From: Ypsolopha sequella
Lineage: Eukaryota > Arthropoda > Insecta > Lepidoptera > Ypsolophidae
Reading direction: 5' to 3'
Assembly (NCBI GenBank): GCA_934047225.1
Contig: OW204004.1
Span: forward strand, 3,786,401-3,850,400
DNA: 64,000 bases
The notes under the pieces were generated by a model, which worked only from the letters and a program-made list of their open reading frames with translations, was not told the DNA's origin and did no database searches. Positions 1 through 11,600 of the stretch are shown here, piece by piece. Within the stretch, counting starts at the first letter, position 1; every line of letters starts with the position of its first letter. Position numbers and translations under genes: made by a program.

Positions 1-334
1 TTATTTGTTTTTTGTTTGAAAGTTGATTTCATGCTTTTACATCTACGTATTAAATTTTGTTTTTATTGTCAGTTTGATAACCAAAATTAAAATTTCAAAA
101 GCAGTTCGTCGATAAGATTCGTAATAATTTTTTACAGCTGACACTTTTCAAAAATTAAATTAATTTTGCTGTTAGCTTAACGTTGTCTCATTCATACACA
201 AAAGAAATCACATAATTTGGAATTGTCATTCCTAAAAAAAATGCAAAAATGTTAGTACTGAAAATTGAGTTTCCTTCAAATTCTCTATAGAAAACGGCAA
301 TTTCATATGTAAAGACCTAATATAACATATATCC

Positions 335-480
335 CAAAGTGGGTGTCAGAGGTGTTTCCAGGTATGGATGGACTGTCAGTAGAACTATCAACACTCGTTT
401 TTTACTGACGAATAACGTCCAACGTGATAGAGGATGAGTCTTATCGCCATACACGTGTTTTATGGCCTTACGTCGTTTTC
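335..480 (+). repeat. Dispersed repeat F, copy 1
   Basis: GTGTCAGAGGTGTTTCCAGG ... AACGTGATAGAGGATGAGTC; other copies at 16690-16741 plus 20646-20760 (split by the P-like element) and 33930-34085 (minus). Confidence 0.6.
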
Positions 481-729
481 CTTTACCGTCAGCAAGTGGT
501 CAATATAAAGGTCAACCAAAACGCACGATGTTAATTGAAAATTTAAAAAAAGTTTTAAGAGAATTATCCTAATATTTTTTATTATGATAGAAGGATCTAT
601 GACAATTATCTGTAAAACAAAATATCGGCCAAATGCTCGCCATGGCTTCGGTGGCATACCTCTATGCCAGACAGCCAACAAAACAATGGCTCTTTAGTGC
701 GAGAAATTCAATGGCCGTGTTATCTCTCT

Positions 730-879
730 GGAGCCGTATTTTTGAATCGTTCGTTTGCAATTTACGTGCGAAAGTATATACCCATCTCACGTAGCACATC
801 AGAACTTGTCATTTGCAAGATGAGACAGGTATATATTTTCGCAAGTGAATTAAAAAGAACGATTCAAAAATACGGCTCC
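730..879. mobile_element. Foldback element
   Basis: GGAGCCGTATTTTTGAATCG at the left is exactly inverted at the right; a weaker match extends the arms to about 50 bp. Confidence 0.65.
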
Positions 880-882
880 TGG

Positions 883-922
883 ACTGAGAATCCCGCGTCC
901 TACCAACTAAGCTACCATTGCT
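883..922 (-). repeat. tRNA-like box A fragment
   Basis: Minus strand GGTAGCTTAGTTGGTAGGAC with no box B seen; remnant only. Confidence 0.35.
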
Positions 923-1310
923 TTTTAAAATAAATACAATCTTGAAAATAACTAAATATTTTGAAAACACTCACCTATTCGTTGGCAGAACTATCCAGAA
1001 TTAAAATCACAGGAACCAATTAATTCCAAAAAAAAAGTCAAAGAATGTATAGAAATTTAGATTTTTACACTCTATTTGCGATCTCATGATTCGTGTGACG
1101 TTTCATTGGAACTCTTATTTACTACTGTTAGAGGCTAATTTTGATAAGCCACGAAATCCCCACCAGAATTTGGGGACCTCACCATGACCTTTAATGACAA
1201 GCAATAAATGTCAGCCGGAATCGGAATGTAACGTCACAGTAATCATGATATCGCAAAAAGAGTATAGGGATTTTATCGTTTGGTTACGGTATATTGAATG
1301 GTATGGTACA

Positions 1311-1472
1311 GCGGGTCTACCGCGTAATTCTGATTTTCATCAACATAAACTTGAGATTGAAATTTGACGTGCGTGCAAAAGAGATGGCATGCTAGGCGGG
1401 CGTCGTCGCACGCACGTCAAATTTCAATCTCAAGTTGATGTTGATGAAAATCAGAATTACGCGGTAGACCCC
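1311..1472. mobile_element. MITE, GCGGGTCTACC ends, copy 1
   Basis: Inverted arms of about 65 bp (GCGGGTCTACCGCGTAATTC and its reverse complement) around a 33-base unpaired core. The second copy is at 9654-9817. Confidence 0.8.
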
Positions 1473-1499
1473 CAGGTCCCGGCAGAAAAAAATGCACAT

Positions 1500-1600
1500 C
1501 TATCGTTGGAAGGTCGGTTACATTGTTTACGTAACCGATCTTCCAACGATAGCTGAGCATCGTGAACGCGTTGGTTTACATGACCGCCCCCGTAAACTAA
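1500..1600. repeat. Hairpin repeat shared with 62181-62243
   Basis: A near-perfect 22-bp hairpin (CTATCGTTGGAAGG...), followed by a segment (AACGATAGCTGAGC...ACATGACCGCCCCC) repeated at 62181-62243. Confidence 0.6.
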
Positions 1601-1867
1601 AATTGGACTTCTACCGGAAACGGATAGAGTAAAACGCTCTCATGATGATTGTGTTGATTTGCGTTTTCGTCATCTCTGTCGCACCAAGCACTAACAGTCC
1701 GGTGAGAGAGACGACACGCTCTACAAAGTCGAAGATAGCCGATGTGCATTATTTACTGCCGCGCCCTGTGTGCTTAGCCAACCGAGATCAACAGTTTTTT
1801 AATTTAATAATAAGTTATGCCAACAATTTCGGTTTGATTAATAAAATCTAAGATTTACATACATATA

Positions 1868-1997
1868 CTCACGCCAGTCTCCCAGAGGGGTAGGCAGAAA
1901 CTACAGATTTCCATCTGCTACGACCCTGACACACCTCTTTCGCCTCTTCTACATCCATCAATCTAGTCATACAAGCTCTTCTATTCCGGGTACTTTA
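1868..1997 (-). pseudogene. RTE-like LINE C-terminal fragment
   Basis: Minus strand gives [20 protein letters not shown] then [14 protein letters not shown] and a stop. Same family as 30929-31240. Confidence 0.65.
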
Positions 1998-2421
1998 AGA
2001 TTTATGCATACAAAATAGATATCAATAATGAAAAAGACAATTTATGGAAGTAAATAAATTATTAGAAAGTTTTTACAGACACTTAGAATCTTAGAAAAAA
2101 GCGGCTAAAATAGCGAAGTCGTTTTTTCGAAAACATGTTTTTTACCTGTTTGTTCCGCAAACACTTTGATATAGTTCAATAGAAAATCAACTTTACGAGA
2201 TATGAACTGAATGTTACTGCCATCGAAAATAACATATTAGGTTTAATTTTAGATTTTAATTAGGTAAACTTTTGTATGTTTATAAAAGTTTTACCTCCTT
2301 TTGTGCTGAAAATCTTTATTTTGGAACTAAGAACTATTCAATGTATCATATACATTTTGCAATGAAGAAATATTATGAAGGTTTTGAAGCTTTTCATAAT
2401 TTTGAAGATTTCTAGCTCAAC
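1998..2421. other. No gene seen
   Basis: AT-rich intergenic DNA; the same holds for 1-334, 930-1310, 2589-3169 and 3760-4196. I saw no coding or RNA signal in them. Confidence 0.5.
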
Positions 2422-2588
2422 AATGGTATCGATTCGGCATAACACGTCTTAACTTATTTGACAGGACTAACCTTATTTTAAGCGTCCTGTTTTTTTCTTT
2501 CTTTATCGAAAAGACAAGGACAGAACGCTTAAATTAAGTTTAGTCCTGTCAAAGAAGTTAAGATGTGCTTCACCGAATCGGTACCATT
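2422..2588. mobile_element. Foldback MITE
   Basis: AATGGTATCGATTCGG and CCGAATCGGTACCATT ends; arms of about 65 bp, including TTTGACAGGACTAA and TTAGTCCTGTCAAA. Confidence 0.7.
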
Positions 2589-3169
2589 ATTTACTTATTT
2601 TTTTAGGAGTTGATGTTATTTAGTGCCTAAAATTACTATTTTTGTTATTTCTTTGTTACTTTAACCTGATGTTAAAAAGACACAATATTATGGACTGTTA
2701 GATTTCTTTTAAAGTTAAAACTTAATGTTATATGTTGATATTCTTTTATATTTTATTTTTGTATTCTGTGATAAGAAATAGAATGATTTATTATATTAAT
2801 TAACACAAAAATATCCAGAGTAATAGAAGTGCAAAATATTAAATATAGTAATTTATGAACTCCAATATCTAGTCAGTCTATTTATTAACATAAATATAAT
2901 TATAGTTATTTATTATGAAAGACATTTTGTTATTTTTAAGTTATTGTTATTGCGTCTTAAATATATTGTTTTTAGAAAAGACAATGTTAAAAAGACGGAA
3001 ATATAAAATTTTTTGTGAATTAACTATAATTTTTATTATGTATAACAAAAATCCAACCTATTTATTAAACACCATGTAGTTGTTGTATACTTGGGAACAC
3101 ATAAGCTGTCACTGAAGCATTCACCCATCCTTATATTATGCTACACCGGGACTAGAATTCCGTTGCTAT

Positions 3170-3429
3170 ACGTGTAACAGAAAGGTGTAACCATATTTGA
3201 AGAGCTTATTCAGTCAATAGTATAGAACAACTTTTACTATGGAACAAACCATGTATCTCGAAAAAAAAATAACTTTTTCATAGAAAAATGCAATGCCGCT
3301 CGGCTGAAATGTAGAAATGAAGGACAGATTTTTTTTTTGAGATATCGGCGTTTGCTCCATAGTAAAAGTTGTTCTATACCATTGATTGAATAAGCTCTTT
3401 AAATATGGTTACACCTTTCTGTTACACGT
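3170..3429. mobile_element. Foldback MITE, ACGTGTAACAG ends, copy 1
   Basis: Arms of about 100 bp (GTGTAACAGAAAGGTGTAAC, then GAGCTTATTCAGTCAAT) flank a short core. A second copy lies at 63703-63940. Confidence 0.75.
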
Positions 3430-3667
3430 TGTATAAATATATTCAAGTGTTCAAACATAGAAATTTATTTCTGTCATAGTTTTGGTAAGAGTAATGTGTA
3501 TTCTTCACTACCCGATGCTGTAACAGGTGACGGTAGAGCATAATGGTCTTTGACTAGCTTTGAATACACTAGCGTCCTAAAGGCACCAAGTGGCTCACTG
3601 TAAAGTGGGTATCTATAAATATCATTACAGTATGGGAAAGCATATCGGTAAATTCACGAGTTGTGTT

Positions 3668-3750
3668 GAGACCTGGATAGCTCAGTTGGTAGAGCAATCG
3701 CCCGGTAAGCGAGGTCCCGGGTTTGAATCTTAGTTCAGAGCTCCTCACAT
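3668..3750 (+). repeat. tRNA-derived SINE head
   Basis: Box A TAGCTCAGTTGGTAGAGC and box B GGTTTGAATCT at tRNA spacing, but the T-arm does not pair. Flanked by 31-bp direct copies (CAAGTGTTCAAACATAGAAA) at 3442 and 3831. Confidence 0.6.
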
Positions 3751-4196
3751 CCAGATTTACTTTTGTTTGTGCGTTTCTATACTGCAATGATATAATGTTA
3801 ATTTATATCTCCTTGCGATGGATAAATCGCCAAGTGTTCAAACATAGAAATTAATTTCTGTAACATATTGCGTTGGTATAAATTAAACAATTGGATTATA
3901 TAAGTGTATACAATTTATTTCGTATATACTTAGTTTTAGTACTATAGAAACCATATAAAAAATTGAGAAAAATATACGATCAGAAATTAGTATAAAAATA
4001 CTGCTCAGAAATAAAGACGTGGTCTATCTACGTCCTTGGAATTTTTGACTCATTTAAATACATAGAAATACATATATAGTATATAGATAGATGCCTATAT
4101 TAAATGCGATGTTATGTAGCCACACGATTAGTATGCACTGGTAATTGACTTTCAAAATAAAAATGCATATTTTGTTCATGGCTATTCGCCATTAAG

Positions 4197-5109
4197 GACG
4201 GTCGTCATGAGCGCAGCAACTCAGTTGTGGGCGTGACCAAATGTAATGCTATTTCATTTCGCTTTAACGTGCACGCTCAATGAAACTTGCGAAGGCAATA
4301 CAATCGCACCGATTTCGTCGCGGGCACAATATTGAAAATGCGTGCCAGAAAAACAAAGTTTTGGTCTAGGTTATGAATCACATTATTATTTTTTACATTT
4401 TCAATGCGCCATTAGTTTTAAGTTTTAGATTTTATCCAAAACAATAAAAACACATTCGGCTACAGTTTTGTTAAAAAACTGTTAAATTTGCGCTTTTTTT
4501 TTTCAAATTCCCCAATTTTTAGTTCCAATGCGGCAAAGATATAGATAATGTCAATGGACACAGCCTAAAATATTACAGAAACATTTCATAGACAAGACAG
4601 ACACCTCACATTTTTGTTAAGAGGTGTCATCACGCGAAAACCTCCATACAAACGCTATCACCACATTGTGGGGTGTCTATGGAATGTTATTATAATATTT
4701 TAGGCTGAGTCCATTAACATTATCTAGATCTATGTTTAAGTCGAACTAAAAATCGTGAAATTTGAGTAATATCTTAACAACAAACCCCTAAAATACGTAA
4801 ATTTAACGGTTTTTTACCAAAAGTGTAGCCTAATGTGCTTTTATTGTTTTAGATAAAATCAAAAAATGAATACGAGTCAAACATCGAAAATGTGATCTAG
4901 TTTAATAATTACCAAAAATAATGTTTGAAAACGTCGACATTCTTGCCAAAATTTGGTTTCTCCTGAACAAGTTTTCAATTTTGCGCCCGCGACGAAATCG
5001 GCACGATTGTATTGTCCTCGCAAGTTTCATGGAGCGTGCACCTTATAGCTACATGGAACAGCATGACATTTAGCCACGCTCACAACTGAGTTGGTAGCGT
5101 CATGATGTC
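4197..5109. mobile_element. Large foldback element, 0.9 kb
   Basis: Long diverged inverted arms cover nearly all of it: CGATTTCGTCGCGGGC at 4310 against GCCCGCGACGAAATCG near 4986, and CCTAAAATATTA near 4564 against TAATATTTTAGG near 4692. No coding. A related fragment lies at 49440-49510. Confidence 0.7.
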
Positions 5110-5581
5110 TATTCTTAAATAAGAACACTAAGTATTTAATTTCTTTGCTATCTAAAGTTCTGTCAATAGAAAGAAATAGGGAAGTCTGCTACAAAATAAA
5201 TGACATTGCATGTCTGTAAAAAATACATGAATTCAATACATTTCAGTAAAAAGCTAAATTAAATAAGATTAATCTTACATAAAACTCATGTGTTAATAAC
5301 AAATAATTTACGTTATCTAACTGAGCATTAAATAAACTTTATACCTAAAATTAAGCAAATAAATACGTTAGTTAAATTTCATAGTAGTTAATACATCTGT
5401 TTTTCTAGATTTGCAACTTTTTGATAATTCTTTGAAAACTGACCCTTTCGCGAAATAAACGCTAATTCCGTTGTAAATAAACGACAATATTGCTCAAAAA
5501 GTCACAAACCTTGACAGCATCCGGGCCAAGACTCTAAAATCATGATGATTAGGCTGAAATTTGCTTGGCACAGTTAATAAA
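5110..5581 (-). other. flr 3' flank, probably 3' UTR
   Basis: AT-rich sequence directly after the flr stop. The 3' UTR must start here, but no clear polyadenylation hexamer marks its end. Confidence 0.4.
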
Positions 5582-5691
5582 TTAAGCTTTAGGTACGGTC
5601 CAAACGCGTGTATTGGCATCCTGGCCGACTGAAACTACGGTCTCGTCATCCAGCCAAGTGATGCCTGTGATCTGACTCTGGGGATGGGCAT
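5582..5691 (-). CDS. flr: flr coding exon 14 with stop
   Basis: Residues 572-607: [20 protein letters not shown], then [13 protein letters not shown] and TAA. Acceptor GTTTCCAG. No canonical AATAAA was seen close downstream, so the 3' end of the mRNA is undefined. Confidence 0.93.
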
Positions 5692-8600
5692 CTGGAAACA
5701 AAATAGCTATTATTTAATACCACATAATCTTTAAATAACTATAATAGTAGTTTAAATTAAATATTGAAGATAACTTATTTGTTTTTTGATTTTATTTTTA
5801 TTTATTTTTTTTATTCTGTTTATATTATATATTTATATAAAAACACTTATTAAAATAATAGTTTCCAGATATGTTTCGACATATAGTCGGCTTCAGTGGA
5901 ATTTGATACAATTTATTTATTATTTTAAAATGTCATAAAATGAAGTCAAACTATTATTTTAATAAGTGTTTTTATATAAATATATAATATAAACTGTATA
6001 ATAGTAGTTTATGCTACAAGGGCGAAAAGGAATAAATTACGAGGACGATTTTAAACGTAACCGAGTAATTTATTGCTTTTACGCCCGTGTATCATACTAC
6101 GTTTTTCAATGCATAATGTGAGGAAATAAAACAAATATAATCTTGTGAACTTTAAATTATGATTGGCTCAAAAGGAATGTATCCAGACCCGTTCAACAGT
6201 GGAAAAAAAGTATAAAATTTATGGTACACAAGAAAGGTTGCAGGTTAGCCAACCATTGTAAATAAATTTAAAAAAATAACAATAATTTAGCCCTAAGGCA
6301 AAATAATCGACTTTCTGTTCAGTTTTGATGCATAAAAAGTGGGCCTTTACGAGCACTTGCATTGAAAATAATATAAATCTCTAAAAAAGCTACAGTAAGC
6401 TTAGACTCTCGCATAGATTAAATTATGTTAAGGTGTGTTAATTCGAAAACCATGTCGAGATTTTGGTTTAATAAACTGTATTTTAGAACTCGTGGTCTAA
6501 GAAACCTCATGATGACGAATATTTTTTACGAAAAAGCTGCAACTTCCATTTGACTTCGTGTGACGTCACTAGGGAAATGGCTGTTTAGAAATGTGTCCTT
6601 TGCTATCAAGATAAATTTATAATAATTTGCTTCCGACTGATTGGAGAGATGGATGAGAGATGAGTAGATAGACAGAGACAGACCACTTTTTTATAAGCAA
6701 TCACACATCATAATCAGTACAAAGTCTCAAATTGCTACATAAATTAAATAAACCTTTAATTTAGTTTTTGTACGTTTATTATTTTTCAATGCAAGTGCTC
6801 GTAAAGGCTTACTTTTTATGCATCAAAACCGAACAGAACGTCGATTATTTTGCCCTAGGGCTTTATTTTTTATTTTTTTTTATTTACGAGAAGTTGGCTA
6901 ACCTGCAGCTTTTCCTGTGTACCATAAATGTCATAGTTTTTTTTTCCACTGTTTAACAGCCCTGGATACAGTCCTTTTGAGCCAATTATAATTTAAATTT
7001 CACAAAATGATATTTGTTTTATTTCCTCACACTGTGCATTGAAAAACGTAGTATGATACACGGGCGCAAGAGCAAAAAATTACTCGGTTACGTTTAAAAC
7101 ACCCGCTACGCTCGTGTTTTAAATCATCCTCGCAATTTATTCCTTTTCGCTCTTGTAGCATAAACTACTATTATTAAATTTATTTATTTATTTTATTTAT
7201 TTATTTACTTTAATTAAAACGGACAAACCAATTACAACAATTAAAGATAGTAACACAAACACAAAACGGTACAATCAACTAATATATTTTTATAAGATTA
7301 AATTTGACTTGCAAAATGTGTATTATGTGTACCTACTTTACAAAATAAACTATACGAATTTGGTATGGAAGGAGGTTTGAATCACTGCTCTATAAGTTAC
7401 TCACTCTTGATGATGGTATGCTTGGCGGGGGCGTCAACATTCCAAATGATGATGTTGGTATCGAGCGCTCCGGACGCGACGCGCTTCGAGTCAGGGCTCC
7501 ACGCACCGCAGTTGACGCGCGCCGTGTGGAATCCCCACTCCTGTTTGTGTGCCAACTGGAAGGAGGGAAGAAATTAGGGTAACGTTCCTAAACGCCGGGG
7601 TAAAGGTAACAATAAAACGCCACCCGTTCCACAACCACCTAGTGAAAACGAACAGCTCGAAGTCGTTCATAAACCTTGTCAGAAATGTTTTTGGCCGGTA
7701 TCATAGATAAATAATAACTACAGCAAGTCATCGGAGGAAGTGAATAAAGAGTTCCTTTTTTTTTTTAAAAGTCTAACCATGTATTTTTTTTCTTTTTGTT
7801 CTTTTTAACAATTCAAACACCATGTAATACGCAAATTATGTAATAATTGTACACCTATAGGAAGGCGTTGGTGACTGTATTACAATTTTATATTACCACA
7901 GTTACCAACGGCACATTTTTATGTTATATTTTCATCACAAGCAATCATTTGCTTACTTAACTTACAACTTTGTTTTTGTTATCCAAAATTATTGTACCAA
8001 AATAAAAAAATATTATTATTATTATTATTTTTCAAAAGTCTTAACCTAGTTACATAAATGCACAATCAACAAAAACCCATAGGGTATATCAGTGATTGCA
8101 GAGTTCGGTACTTATATAAAATTATAGTAGCAATAGGTAAGCATATCACAACCATAGCAGGGTGGTGATCGCGGTCGGTCCGCACACACATCTCACAACC
8201 ATAGCAGGGTGCCTGCCCGTGTGTGAGGGCCGTCCATGATCCACATGCATACAGAGACAAAAATTGAGTGCTTACCTATATGACTTAAAGCTAATCTAGG
8301 TTGGCATGTTTTGTTTGCATGAGATGACAGTTTACATTAAAGGGAAATATCTAGAAATAACAATAGAAATAACATACCTTGTACTCGTCGGTGGAGTACA
8401 GAATCACTTTCCTGTTGGCGTCAGTAGCGACTAGGTACTTCGAGTCCGGACTGTAGCGCACGTCTGTGACCGGACCGAGGTGCGTGAGCTCCTGGCTTGG
8501 TGTTAGAGTGCGCACGTCCAGGACGTAAATGTGCACTTTGTTGTCCGCTCCTGGAATTATTTGAAACAAGATTCAAACCGCGATTATTTATTTATTATAT

Positions 8601-11600
8601 CTACGCTTATATTATAAAAGGTTTGTTTGTTTGTTATGTAAGGTGTAATATTTGAAACTCTTCAAATGATTTCGAAAGCTCTTAAAAATGGTAATGGTTA
8701 GCCTCTTCACTTATAACCCGTACGAATTAACTGTGCACCTCGCGCTGTGACGTCATTTGGACGGTACGCTATCGCTACTGAGCGCTTGCGGGGAATGCGG
8801 GGAGCCGCGCGGGGCAGCGGGATTCCAGCGGAGTGCACAGTTGATTCGTACGGGTTGTAAACATCCATCCATCCATCAGCCTAGTTCGTCCACTGCTGGA
8901 CATAAGCCTTTCCAGGACTTTGTCACTCCCGGCGGTCATCCTGGAAGAATTGCCCATACTCACACACGCTGGGCAGGCGGGTTGGTGAGCGCGGTGCCGG
9001 AACTCTCGCACCAGTGACGCCGCTGCCCGTCACCAGTCTGTTCCATATAAGGCCCGGCTATTAGGGATGGATATACCGCCATCCATCGGTCCCAGGCATG
9101 GTGGGTCTCCTGGTTTTTTGCCTGAGAGCTGTCCTCTTACTCTCCCCCGAATTACTTCGAGGGGGTCTCCAAGTAAGATGGTGGTACCTCCACAGTCGAG
9201 CCCGGCATCAGCTCTACCACCTTCAATACCTATATCACTTAAACATGCGCTATAATTTGTTCACTGAGCACATAAATTCCGAAAAACTCATTGGTGAATG
9301 CTTACCAGCAGGATTTGAACTCTGGTCTCAAAATTAAGAGTACCACGTCCTACCGACTGAGGTACGACTGCTTCTAGTCCATCGTCCAGTAGACATCCAC
9401 CCATCAGCCTGTATTCGTACACTGCTGGACAAAGGCCTTTACAATATTTTGCCTCAGCTAATCGCAACGTTCTTCAGATTGTCGGTCCAGCGGGCACGAG
9501 GTTGGCCTAAGCTACGCTTTGCTGTACGTGGTCTCCATATCAACGCCTTTCGGCCCACAGATCGGCGAAATTCAGCGACAGAGATGACCTGCCCACTCCC
9601 ACTTCATGTTGCTGATTCGGCAGGTTATATCGGTCACTTTAGTTAGGGAGACAGCGGGTCTACCACGTAATTCTGATTTTCATCAACATCAACTTGAGAT
9701 TGAAATTTGACGTGCGTGCGACGACGCCCGCCCAACATGCCATCTCTTTTGCACGCACGTCAAATATCAATCTCAAGTTGATGTTGATGAAAATCAGAAT
9801 TACGCGGTAGACCCGCAGGTCGGAGAAGAAGGCACCCCGGCAGTTTTTTCTTCAGCGCAGTCATGTAAGTCCATCGTAACACCTAAAACACTCACCGCCA
9901 ACAGCGACATGCCTGGTCTCGGGGTTGATGGCCACACACGTCGGCTCATAGTCGAGAGGCAGGCTCGACTGCTTGTTGGCACCGATCACCACGGTCAACT
10001 GGAAAGGATTAAACATATCGTAAGGAGATATCATGATGATGTCCTCCTCATCGTAGTCCGACGACGGCGACCGCAGTGTAGTTCACCGCGAAAGATATCA
10101 GAAAGATATCCGCGAGGAGATATCAGAGTTGATAGTGACAGTGATACAGTGATACTAATATTGTCTGGAGTCATCATGAATCAACATATGCGCTTTTGCT
10201 CGAGAAAGTGCAGAAAGCGTTCCTCCGTTTTCTGTACAAAAAGAAATGGGTACTATCCCTTTATGTACCCGACGAAGTATCTTCTTGGTATGCTGGGATT
10301 TAACTCGTTGGAAGTTCGAAGAGACTGTGGCAACTTGTTACAGCCTGTCGCATATTGCGCGGTGAATCAGACTGTCCACGACGTTTGTGCCCGACAGATA
10401 CCTCAGAGCACGCAAGCATGTTCTGTTGTCAGTACCTACGGCGCGCACTGTTGCTCGCAGCAAGTCTCCGCTTGCGCGCGCGCGAACTTCACTCAATGCA
10501 CTGTTGGCGTCAGTACCGGAATGTGACTTATTTGCTGACAGATTGATGACTGTGATTGATGAATGTTTGGCGTTTTGCGAGCGTGATGACTGAAAGGGTT
10601 TGTCAATTTGTTCAATAACATTTATATTGTTTTGTTGTTTTAATTTATTTTGTAATTTGTTTTGTAATTATCGTGTTCTCTGTAACTGTCTAGTATTGTT
10701 AGTAGATTTACTTATTATAATAATATTATATTGTATAACGCATTCATTTTTAAACTGTCATAATATACTTTTTAAATAAATAAATAACAATAATAATAGT
10801 AGTTTATAATTTAAGTAAGTAGTATAATTTTCTAATTTATGATTCCTCTAAGGAGTTAACAGTAATTAATTACAGACTGTAAAAGGAAATAGACTATATG
10901 AGACAGGTAGACAAAGATATGTATATATATATTTTTCGTTTTTTTCATTACCCTAAATTCCTGCTGTCTTGTATTTTATTATCCCTTAGCTAAAGTAGAT
11001 ATGAGTAATTTGTATAGTATATGTTTTAGTAACTGATATGTTAAAAAAATATGCGTAAAAAAGACATGATCTTGCAAAGTTTCTTGCCCTTCTTCTTAGC
11101 AAGGCTAATTGAATGGGCGGAGGTAGGCATGTATTTATATATGTAACGTATTAGTATGTAGTATATAGGATGGGATTTGTTCGGCCGCCTGGATTCATGC
11201 TGGGGGCTCGGTTGGTGATCATTGAACCTTGTTCCTTGTCGGGTCCCCGGTATGGATTTGGGCGGTTGATTAGATTTCACCTTGTATAATTATAGATTTT
11301 ACCTATCATTTCAATCGTATATAATAATATATTATGTTATATTGCAATATATTATATTGCTACATAAATTAAATAAACCTTTAATTTAGTTCATGTACAT
11401 TTATTACTTTATTATATATTTTTATAAGATTAAATTTTACTCGTAAAGTGTATTATGTATACCTACTTCACAAAATAAACTATTTGAATTTGAAAGAAAG
11501 AAAGAAAAGACATTTATTTTGATTCCACATCGTAAACAAATACATTTAGTAAACCTTAAGTTCTTAATATATTTTTTCTACTACCTTAGAAATTACTATT

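Noticed and set aside
3668..3750. Functional tRNA gene
   Set aside because: Boxes A and B are present but the T-arm and acceptor stem do not pair; a SINE head fits better.
9909..10526. 205-codon plus-strand frame
   Set aside because: Its start is antisense to flr exon 11 and the rest runs through a frameshifted LINE 3' end.
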